This document shows, one piece after another, positions 17,344 through 25,500 of a DNA stretch of 64,000 nt. Both the position numbers and the translations under genes were made by a program. This stretch comes from Actinomadura latina NBRC 106108 (GTDB lineage Bacteria; Actinomycetota; Actinomycetes; Streptosporangiales; Streptosporangiaceae). The stretch lies in contig NZ_BCQS01000005.1 of NCBI RefSeq assembly GCF_001552195.1, positions 62,001 through 126,000 on the forward strand, given 5' to 3'. Each line of letters starts with the position of its first letter. The stretch's first letter is position 1. A model generated the notes under the pieces. It was not told the origin of the DNA and did no database searches. It was given only the letters and a program-made list of their open reading frames with translations.

Positions 17344-18507
17344 TCAGGACGCGGGCAGCGGCAACCGGGCCCGGACGGCGTAGCCGCCCTCGCGGGGACC
17401 GGCCTCGAAGCTGCCGCCGAGGGCGTGGACGCGCTCGCGCAGCCCGACCAGGCCGTTCCCGCCGCTCGGCAGCCGGTGCTCGGGCCGGGCGGTCGGCGGG
17501 GCGTTGACGATCTCCACCTCGATCGCCTCGGGCAGCAGGCCGAGCGCGACCCGGGTGTCGGCGGCCCCGGCGTGCTTGTGGACGTTGGTGAGGGCCTCCT
17601 GGACGAGGCGGTAGACCGTCCGTCCCACGGCGTAGGGCATCGGGCGCTCCTCGCCGCGGACCGACAGGTCGACGCGCAGGCCGGCGGCGCCGGACTGGCC
17701 GACGAGCTCGCGGACGTGGGCGAGCGTCACCGCCTCCTGGGGAAGGGCCTGCTCGCCCTGCCGCAGCACCCCGACGACGTGCCGCAGCTCCTCCAGCGCC
17801 TGCCGTCCCATGTCCCCGATGACGGTGGCGGTCTCGGCGGCCCGGACGGGGTCGCGGCTGGCGATCGCCTTGAGCGCGCCCGCGTGCACGACCATGACGC
17901 TGATCCGGTTGGCGACCACGTCGTGCATCTCCCGGGCGATGCGGGTACGTTCCTCGCCCCGCGCGCGCTCCGCGAGCAGGTGCTGTTCGCGCTCGAGCCT
18001 CGCCGCGCGCTCCTGGAGCGATGCGAGGAGCTGCTTGCGCGCGCCCATGTAGAGGCCGAGCAGCACGGGGACGGCGATGAACGCGATGCCGAAGATGGCC
18101 TGCGCGGCGAAGTTCTCGGTCGCCGCCGTCGGGGACGGGAACGCCAGCCCGGCGATGTAGGTCGTCGCGGCGATCGTCAGCACCGTACGGCGGGACGGGG
18201 CGTAGGCGGCGAGCGAGTACAGGATGACCAGCGCGGCGAAGACGCCCGCGCCGGTGACCGTCCCGAACACGAGCGAGAACAGGGCGAGGCCCACGGGATG
18301 GACGCGCCGCACGATCAGCGTCAGGCCGAGGACGACGCTGCACGCCGACACGACGGACGGCGGCAGCCAGAACCGCTGGTCGGCGAACCACAGGAACACG
18401 GAGTCGCCGGCCGCCAGCGACACGGCGAGGAAGGCGTCGAGCGCGCGGGAGCGCCGGGTCGGCCATGCCCCCGCCCACGCCCCAGCCCACCGGCCCCGCA
18501 CGCGCAT
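17344..18507 (-). CDS. Orphan sensor histidine kinase (HisKA_3 type)
   Basis: A 387-residue kinase of the NarL/DesK group. Hydrophobic segments occupy residues 22-160 with little outside the membrane, followed by a charged helix (ASLQERAARLEREQHLLAER). The HisKA_3 motif AREMHDVVANRISVMVVHAG puts the phospho-acceptor His at residue 195. N-box residues are in YRLVQEALTNVHKHAG and the G box in NGLVGLRERVHALGG. No response regulator gene adjoins it: uvrB lies downstream on the same strand and the gene on the other side is divergent. It therefore must signal to a regulator coded elsewhere, or the partner has been lost. Confidence 0.88.
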   Translation of the reverse strand: MRVRGRWAGAWAGAWPTRRSRALDAFLAVSLAAGDSVFLWFADQRFWLPPSVVSACSVVLGLTLIVRRVHPVGLALFSLVFGTVTGAGVFAALVILYSLAAYAPSRRTVLTIAATTYIAGLAFPSPTAATENFAAQAIFGIAFIAVPVLLGLYMGARKQLLASLQERAARLEREQHLLAERARGEERTRIAREMHDVVANRISVMVVHAGALKAIASRDPVRAAETATVIGDMGRQALEELRHVVGVLRQGEQALPQEAVTLAHVRELVGQSGAAGLRVDLSVRGEERPMPYAVGRTVYRLVQEALTNVHKHAGAADTRVALGLLPEAIEVEIVNAPPTARPEHRLPSGGNGLVGLRERVHALGGSFEAGPREGGYAVRARLPLPAS

Positions 18508-18640
18508 GCGACGAGTCTAGGGCGAGCGGGGCCGCACCCGGTCGCGCAAGGGACCGAACCCCTTACCCGCAGGGCTTTTCCGCATTCGTTGCACTGTGGT
18601 TACGATGACGGCGCCGACTAGGACGGGGTGCCAGCCGAAC

Positions 18641-19654
18641 ATGACCCGCTTCACGAACTGGCTCGGGAAGAACGCCGACGCGGTGATCGCGCTGGTGCTG
18701 GCGGTCGTCGTCGCCGTGCTGGGCCTCGGCGTGAACCTGCCGAACGAGGACGAGATCACCAACAGCGGCATCCTCGCGGTGATCGGCCTGCTGGCGACGT
18801 CGGTGCTGCGGGACCGGGGCCGGCGCATCCCGGTCGAGGCGGAGGTCCGCGACACGCTGCGGTCGTCGTCGGGCACGCTCGACGAGCTGAGCGCGAAGCT
18901 GACCCGCATCGAGGGGTTCGAGAGCGTCCTGTCCGACACCAAGCGCGCGCTGGACGAGACCACGGTCGTCCGCGTCATCAGCGGCGCGCAGGTCGCGCAG
19001 GTCCTCGCGGAGGCCCGCCGCGACACCGACCGGTGGTTCTTCAAGGGCGGGACGGGCACCTACATCCGCGCGCGGACGCTGCCCGAGTGCGTGGCGGCGG
19101 CGCGCAGGGAGCGGCGCACGCTGCTGTTCCGGCTGGAGATCCTCGACCCCACCAGCGTGGAGGTGTGCGAGGCGTACGCGCGGCACCGCCGCTCGGTGTC
19201 GGACGGCCCGGACGCGACGGGCGAGCCGTGGACGCTGGAACGCACCCGCAAGGAGGCGTACGCGACGATCCTGGCGGCGTGCTGGCACAAGCAGCGGTTC
19301 GCCATGCTGGACATCGACATCGGCCTGGCGCGGACCATGACGACGCTGCGCTACGACCTCGCCGCGTCCCGCCTGGTGGTGACCCGCGACGATCCGCGCG
19401 GCGAGGCACTGGTCGTGGACAGCGCGAAGTTCTACTACAGCTGGGTGAGCGCGGAACTGCAGACCAGCCTGGACCAGGCGCGCCGCGTCCCGGTCGAGCA
19501 GGCGAGGCTGGCGCCGCTGGACGAGGAGCCGACGGTCGAGGAGGTGCGCAAGCTCTTCGATGTGATCGGCATCGACCTCGCGCCCGGCTACACCGACCGG
19601 GACGTCATCGAGATCATCCGCAAGGCGCTGCGAGCGAAGGACCCGTACGGGTGA
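18641..19654 (+). CDS. Membrane-anchored protein with unrecognised cytoplasmic domain (cassette gene 1)
   Basis: I do not recognise the family. Two hydrophobic segments near the N-terminus (DAVIALVLAVVVAVLGLGV and SGILAVIGLLATSVL) anchor it. A helical linker (LDELSAKLTRIEGFESVLSDTKRALDE) leads to a domain of about 200 residues starting VVRVISGAQVAQVL and containing WFFKGGTGTYIRARTLPE, RTLLFRLEILDPTS and a C-terminal DVIEIIRKALRAKD. The alternating alpha/beta pattern and the Gly-rich FKGGTGTY loop suggest a nucleotide- or phosphate-handling fold, but this is inference. Starts at 18605 or 18641 are possible; neither has a good ribosome-binding site. Its stop overlaps the next gene by four bases, so it belongs to one operon with the cupin and phosphatase genes. 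Confidence 0.6.
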   Translation: MTRFTNWLGKNADAVIALVLAVVVAVLGLGVNLPNEDEITNSGILAVIGLLATSVLRDRGRRIPVEAEVRDTLRSSSGTLDELSAKLTRIEGFESVLSDTKRALDETTVVRVISGAQVAQVLAEARRDTDRWFFKGGTGTYIRARTLPECVAAARRERRTLLFRLEILDPTSVEVCEAYARHRRSVSDGPDATGEPWTLERTRKEAYATILAACWHKQRFAMLDIDIGLARTMTTLRYDLAASRLVVTRDDPRGEALVVDSAKFYYSWVSAELQTSLDQARRVPVEQARLAPLDEEPTVEEVRKLFDVIGIDLAPGYTDRDVIEIIRKALRAKDPYG

Positions 19655-20331
19655 GGTACCAGGAGATCCGGGAGGAGATCCGCGCCGGGACCGCGGCGCG
19701 GACGCTGCCGGCATGGGCGGGGCGGGTCCTCGGCGAGGTCCTGGAGGGCCTCGCCTCCGGCGCGCCGCCGATCCCGGCGGTGCGCCATCCGCTGGGGTTC
19801 CTGTGCCTGCCGGTGGAGCGCAGCGGTGATCTCGGCGTGTGCCTGCACATCTGGACGCCGGAGGTGCCGCCGGCCCCGTCCACCACGTCGCCCGTGCACT
19901 GCCACAGCTGGGACCTGCTCAGCTTCGTCCTCTACGGGACGGTCCGGAACGTGCGGGTGGACGTGGAAGAGGCCGCCGGAAGGGCACCGCAGCAGGTCTT
20001 CGAGGTCGTCAGCCATGGCGACGTGGACGAGTTGAGGGCGACCGGGCGGGCCGTCCGCTGCGCCCCCGGCCGTTCCGCGGCGCACGGGACCGGCGAGTCG
20101 TACACCCTGCCCGCGGGCGTGTTCCACAGCACCCTCATCGAAAGCGGCCAGGACGCGGCCACGGTCGCGCTGGGCCGCCAGACGCGGGGCGGCGGCGACC
20201 TGTCGCTCGGCCCTCTGGACACGCCCACGCACCGCCTGCACCGCTCCCTTTCCGATCAGGCCGACACCGAGCGCGCCCTGCGGCGTTCCGCGCGCAAGAT
20301 CACCGCCGCCCACTGCTCGGCGCGCCGGTAG
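19651..20331 (+). CDS. Cupin-fold protein (cassette gene 2)
   Basis: A 226-residue protein with one cupin barrel. Motif 1 is PVHCHSWDLLSFVLYGTVRN, giving a His-x-His metal pair, and motif 2 is ESYTLPAGVFHSTLIE with the PxG turn and a third His. The segment before it, AVRHPLGFLCLPVERSGDLGVCLHIWTPE, is likely part of the barrel edge. Metal binding is likely; the reaction is unknown. The GTG start at 19651 overlaps the TGA of the membrane-anchored protein by four bases (GTGA), and the phosphatase gene follows 30 bases on. This tight order implies joint function, possibly on a phosphorylated small molecule. Confidence 0.65.
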   Translation: MRYQEIREEIRAGTAARTLPAWAGRVLGEVLEGLASGAPPIPAVRHPLGFLCLPVERSGDLGVCLHIWTPEVPPAPSTTSPVHCHSWDLLSFVLYGTVRNVRVDVEEAAGRAPQQVFEVVSHGDVDELRATGRAVRCAPGRSAAHGTGESYTLPAGVFHSTLIESGQDAATVALGRQTRGGGDLSLGPLDTPTHRLHRSLSDQADTERALRRSARKITAAHCSARR

Positions 20332-20361
20332 GCCGCCGCCCGATCCCACTGGAGAGGCCCG

Positions 20362-21246
20362 ATGAGACCCACGACCCCGTCAGCGGCCCTTCCGGTCGAT
20401 CTCTCCGAGGCCCGCGCCGTGGCGGTGGACGCCGCCGAGGCGGCGGGCGCCCTGCTGAGCGCCCGCATCGGCGAACCGCTGGAGATACGGCCGAAGGGCG
20501 CCGGCGGGGACGTGGTGACGGAGCTGGACACGGCCGCCGAGGAGCTGATCGTCGGGCGGCTGCGGGCCGCGTATCCGGGGCACCGCATCATCGCGGAGGA
20601 GTCCGGTGTCCTGGAAGGGGCGCCCGGCGAGGAGATGGTGTGGCTCGTCGACCCGCTCGACGGCACCAACAACGTGGCGATCGGCATGCCCGTGTACGCG
20701 GTGGGGCTGGCGTTGTGCGCGCGCGCCGAGCCGGTCATAGGCGTCGTCCACGACCCGGTGTCGGGCCGTACATGGTCGGCGGTCCACGGCTACGGGGCCC
20801 GGGGCCCGGACGGGGCGCTGCTGAGGCTGCCCGGCCGCCCGCGATCGGGCAGGGAGCGGAACCCGCTCCTGGCCTGGACGCAAGGGCATCAGGTCGGGCC
20901 GGACGATCTCGTCGCGTTCGCCTTGCGCACGTCCCTGGAGAAGCAGTGCGCGCGCATGCTGCAGCTGTGGGCGCCGCTGGTCGCCTGGACGATGCTGGCG
21001 CGCGGCGACATCGACGGCATCGTCGGCTACCTGCCGGAGATCGTCGATCTGCCCGCCGGCGCGCTGATCGCGGCGGAGGCGGGTGCCGAGCTGCGCCGCC
21101 TGGACGGCGCCCCCTACGAGCTCGGCATCGACCGCCCGCCGTCCGAGCTGGGTTTCGTGGCCGCCCGCCCCGAACTCCTGAACCGCCTCCTGGAGACCAC
21201 GACGCGGATAGCCCGCCCCGGCGGCCGCTTCCACGTCGCCTTCTGA
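20362..21246 (+). CDS. Inositol monophosphatase family phosphatase (cassette gene 3)
   Basis: A 294-residue member of the Mg2+-dependent, Li+-sensitive phosphatase superfamily (inositol monophosphatase, CysQ/PAP phosphatase, FBPase). Metal ligands are visible: IIAEESG (Glu79/Glu80), VDPLDGTNN (Asp97, Asp100), and a late Asp in EIVDLPAGALIAAEAGAEL, where the usual Trp-Asp is Val-Asp. The first metal site is complete. The substrate could be inositol phosphate, a nucleotide such as PAP, or a phosphosugar; sequence alone does not decide. The ATG has a clear GGAGAGG site. It ends the three-gene operon and meets the ArsB-like gene end to end, six bases apart. Confidence 0.8.
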   Translation: MRPTTPSAALPVDLSEARAVAVDAAEAAGALLSARIGEPLEIRPKGAGGDVVTELDTAAEELIVGRLRAAYPGHRIIAEESGVLEGAPGEEMVWLVDPLDGTNNVAIGMPVYAVGLALCARAEPVIGVVHDPVSGRTWSAVHGYGARGPDGALLRLPGRPRSGRERNPLLAWTQGHQVGPDDLVAFALRTSLEKQCARMLQLWAPLVAWTMLARGDIDGIVGYLPEIVDLPAGALIAAEAGAELRRLDGAPYELGIDRPPSELGFVAARPELLNRLLETTTRIARPGGRFHVAF

Positions 21247-21251
21247 GGCGG

Positions 21252-22484
21252 CTACCGGGTCAGCAGGAGCGCCCCCACGGAGGCCCCGCAGCCCGCGATC
21301 GCGAGGACGGTCCCCGTCACGACGAACTTGCGGATCGGTACGCGCACGTCCCACCGCCGGCACCACTCGAACCACAGCAGCGTGGCGAGCGAGCCCCACG
21401 GGGTGATGACCGGCCCCACGTTCGTCCCGATGAGCAGGGAGAGAAGCTGGTCCTTGTTCGACGCCGGTACGGCCGACTCCCCCGCCACGTACGCGGGAAG
21501 GTTGTTGAGGACGTTCGACAGGCCCGCACCGGAGAACGCCGCCCGGAACGCCCCCGCGGCGTCCCCGTCGTGGCCGACGAAGGCGCGCATGACGTCGTCC
21601 AGGCCGAACCGTTCGAGTGTGGGGACGACCAGGAACAGCCCGGTGACGAACACCAGGAGCTGCCAGGGGATGAGCACCGGACGCAGCACCGACCGGTCGC
21701 GGACGGCGAAGGCGGCGGCGGCCACGGCGGCGGCGGCGGTCGCGGCGATGCCCAGCTGGACGCCGGTGTGCACGCCGGCGAGGATCGCGCCGATGAACAT
21801 CAGGCACGCGATCCCGGTGGCGGAGAACAGCACCCTGTCTCGGACTGGCGCGGGACCGGGCGGGTCGTAGGCGTCCTCACCGCGCATGCCGCGCCGCCAG
21901 TAGAACGCCCACAGCAGGGCCATGGTGACGGCCAGCACCGCCACCTGCGGCAGCCACATGCGGGCCGCGAACGCACGCGTCTGCAGGGCCACCCGGTCGG
22001 CGGCGAGCAGGTTGGTCAGGTTGGACACCGGCAGGAGGAGGCTCGCGGTGTTGGCCAGCCACACCGTCGTCATGGCCAGCGGCAGGGTCGCGATCCGCGC
22101 GCGCGCCGCCAGCGCCAGCATGACCGGGGTCAGCAGCACGGCGGTCGTGTCGAGATTGAGGAAGATCGTGGTGAGCGACGCGAACGCCACGCACAGGAGG
22201 AAGAGCGCGGCGTAGTTCCCCCGCCCGGCCCGCGCCATCCGCTGCGCGATCGCGTCGAAGACCCCGGCCTCCTTGGTCAGCTCCGCCAGGATGATGACGC
22301 TGAACAGGAACAGCAGCAGCGGTGCGATCCGTCCGATACTGGCCCGCGCCGTGCCGGCGGGCAGCAGGCCGGTGGCGACGAACACCAGCCCCGCCGCGAG
22401 GACCCCGAGCCGGATCCAGTCCAGTACACCGAGGGAGCCGACGGCGCGGCGCAGGGTCTCCATCGGGGGCGGCACGGCCGCCAT
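21252..22484 (-). CDS. ArsB/NhaD-type ion transporter (SLC13-like permease)
   Basis: A 410-residue membrane protein with about ten to eleven hydrophobic segments. FLNLDTTAVLLTPVMLALA, NTASLLLPVSNLTNLL and GAGLSNVLNNLPAYV, followed by GTNVGPVITPWGSLATLLW, are the paired re-entrant-loop motifs of the ArsB/NhaD ion transporter group. Members export arsenite or exchange Na+/H+; no arsR, arsC or other arsenic gene is nearby, so the ion is open. The ATG at 22484 is a reasonable start; METLRR (22463) is an alternative. The 83-base gap to the divergent TIR-NACHT gene holds both promoters. Confidence 0.8.
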   Translation of the reverse strand: MAAVPPPMETLRRAVGSLGVLDWIRLGVLAAGLVFVATGLLPAGTARASIGRIAPLLLFLFSVIILAELTKEAGVFDAIAQRMARAGRGNYAALFLLCVAFASLTTIFLNLDTTAVLLTPVMLALAARARIATLPLAMTTVWLANTASLLLPVSNLTNLLAADRVALQTRAFAARMWLPQVAVLAVTMALLWAFYWRRGMRGEDAYDPPGPAPVRDRVLFSATGIACLMFIGAILAGVHTGVQLGIAATAAAAVAAAAFAVRDRSVLRPVLIPWQLLVFVTGLFLVVPTLERFGLDDVMRAFVGHDGDAAGAFRAAFSGAGLSNVLNNLPAYVAGESAVPASNKDQLLSLLIGTNVGPVITPWGSLATLLWFEWCRRWDVRVPIRKFVVTGTVLAIAGCGASVGALLLTR

Positions 22485-22567
22485 AATCCCACAGGGGCCG
22501 CCGACGCCAAGATCCAAAAGCGTCGCGGCACCCTGTTCTCCGCGGCGGGCCGCGCGATACTGGCGGC

Positions 22568-25500
22568 ATGACAACCCCCGGCGGCCACCTCGGGCAGGAG
22601 CGTCCGACCGATTTCTTCGTCAGCTACTCCCCCGCGGACGAGCGGTGGGCGTCCTGGATCGCGTGGCAGCTGGAGGCCGCCGGGCACCGGACGATGATGC
22701 AGGCGTGGGACTTCGTGCCGGGGACCAACTTCATCGACTTCATGGACCGGGGCCTGTCGGAGGCCAAGGCCGTGGTGGCGGTGCTGTCGCGCAACTACCT
22801 GCGCTCCCGGTACGGGCGGCTGGAGTGGATGGCGGCGCTGCGGGCCGACCCGGACGACCCGGCCCGCAAGCTCGTCACGGTCCGGATCGAGGACTGCCCC
22901 ATCGACGGGCTGCTGTCGACGATCACCTACGTGGACCTGGTCGGGATCGACGACCCGGACGAGGCGCGCGGGCTGCTGATGCGGCGCATCCAGGAGGCCC
23001 TCGCCGGGCACGCGCGGCCCCTCGACGGCCCCGGCTTCCCCGGCGGCGGCCCGTCCCTGCCGGGTGGCGGCGGCGTCCTCCCGGGGCGTCTGGAGCCCGC
23101 TGAGCCGCAGCCGGAGCGGGTCGGGGAGCGTCCGGCCCGGCGGGCGCCCGCGGCCGCGCCCGCGTTCCCCGCGGCGGGCGCGGGGCACGAGCCGCGCGAG
23201 CATCTCAGCGTCCTGCACATCTCGGGTCCCCGGTTCGGCCGGACGCTCGCCGAGCCCGGTGAGCCGACCACCGCCGCCGAGCTGCAGGACCGCGTCTGGA
23301 GCGACGTGACGCGGCTGGCCGACTCCGGCGTGCCGCGTCCCGACCTGCTGGTCGTCACCGGCAACATCACCCACTCGGGCAGCCGCCGGGAGTTCGCCGA
23401 GGCGCTGTCGTTCCTGACCAGCCTGCGGGCGCTGCTCGGCCTGGAGGCGCAGCGCGTCGTGGTCGTGCCGGGCACCCACGACGTCACCCGCGCCGCATGC
23501 CAGGCGTACTTCTCCAGCTGCGAGGCCGACGACATCGAGCCGCAGCCGCCCTACTGGCCGAAGTGGCGGCACTACGCGGGCCTGTTCAAGGAGTTCTACC
23601 AGGGCATCGACGCGCTGATCTTCGACAGCGCGCAGCCGTGGACGCTGTTCCCCGTCCCGGACCTGCGGGTCGTGGTCGCCGGCCTCAACTCGACGCTGCC
23701 GCAGACCCACCGCGAGGAGGACCGGTACGGGCACGTGGGCCGGGCGCAGGCCGCCTGGTTCAACGAGCGGCTCCGGCACTTCGAGGACCAGGGGTGGCTC
23801 CGCCTGGCCGCGCTGGAGCACACGCCCATCGCCGGCGAGCCGGGCGCCCTCCGCGACCCGGAGACGGTGGAGACGCTGCTCGGCGGCCACGTCAACCTGT
23901 TCTTCCAGGGGACGGAGTCGGAGTTCGGCGCCGTCCCGCTGCTCGGCGGCCGGGGCGTCCCGTCCGTCCCGGCGCTCGGGCCGGGACGCCACCAGACCGT
24001 CGTGCTGCGCCGGGACGGCCTGGAGCGCTGGATCCCCGAGGACGCCGGGCGGCGCGGCCCCGAGCGCCTCGACCGGTCCTGGGCCGGCGCCCGGGGAACG
24101 TTCCCGCCGCCGCGCGCGCAGACCCCGCCAGCCCCTCCCGCCCCGGAACTCGGCCCCGCGCCGGACGGCGCCGCCGAACCCGTCCCCGACCCCACGGCGC
24201 GGCTGCTCGACCGGCTGACGGAGGCGTGCGAGACGCGGTTCGAGCGGGCGACGATCCGGCGGATCGTCCCGCCCCCGCGCGAGGACGGCCGCTCCGACCC
24301 GCCGCACCTGCTGCTCACCCACCTGGAGGACGGGTTCGTCCGCCAGTACCGCATCGGCGCCCACGTCGGGCAGGTCACCGAGGCGGACGTGGACGCGTTC
24401 ATCCGGCACGTGCACGCCGACGGCACCGACCACGGGTCGGAGCTGGTGTACGTGGGGCCGGCGCCCGCCCGGTCGCTGCGCGGCGACGCGCTGCGGCGCG
24501 GCATCCGGGTCCGCAGCCTCACCGAGTTCCAGGGCCTTCTCGACCTGTCGGAGTACGTGGCGGCGCAGACGCGGCGGCTGTCCGGCGACGGGCTGTACCC
24601 GCCGTCCCTGTACGTCCCGCAGCGGTTCCGGGAGCTCGACCGCTTCCAGGCGCCCGGGGAAGGGACGCGCCTGGCCGGGGACGTCCGCGAGGACGTCGCC
24701 GGCGAGATGCTGCGGCTGCTGGCCGCCGACCACGGGCGGTTCCTGCTGCTGCTGGGCGACTTCGGGCGCGGCAAGACGTTCGCGCTGCGCGAGCTGGCCC
24801 GGCGCATCCCCGCGGAGCTGCCGCACGTCATCCCGATCCTCATCGAGTTGCGGGCGCTCGACAAGGCGCACTCGGTGGACGGCCTGGTCGCCGCGCACCT
24901 CGCCAACCACGGCGAGGAGCTGATCGACCTCAAGGCGTTCCACTACATGCTCCGGCAGGGCCGCATCGTGCTGCTCTTCGACGGGTTCGACGAGCTGGTC
25001 ACGCGGATGACCTACGACCAGGCCGCCGACCACCTCGACACGCTGCTGCGCGCCGCCCGCGACAAGGCCAAGATCGTGGTGGCGAGCCGCACGCAGCACT
25101 TCAAGTCGCAGGCGCAGGTGCTGACGGCCCTCGGCGAGCGGGTCGGCGTGCTGCCGCACCGGCGCGTCCTCGGCCTGGAGGAGTTCACGCCGCCGCAGGT
25201 CCGCTCGTACCTGGTGAACCGGTACGGGAACGAGGACGCGGCCGAGGCGCGGCTGGACCTGCTCGCCGGCATCGAGGAGCTCCTCGCGCTGACGGCCAAC
25301 CCGCGGATGCTGTCGTTCATCGCCGACCTGCCCGAGGCCCGGCTGCGCGCGGTCGCGCAGGCCCGCCGCGCCGTCTCCCCCGCCGACCTGTACCACGAGA
25401 TCCTGTCGTCCTGGCTGGCGTACGAGGCCGACCGGGTCGGCGGCTCCGGCGGGCCGTCCGGGCTGAAGGCCGAGGACATGTGGCAGGCCGTCGGCACGCT

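Noticed and set aside
12341..18490. A 2049-codon open frame on the minus strand
   Set aside because: It runs antisense through the ABC transporter and in shadow frames of uvrB and the histidine kinase. Composition is Arg/Pro/Gly-rich with no domain; it is an effect of high GC.
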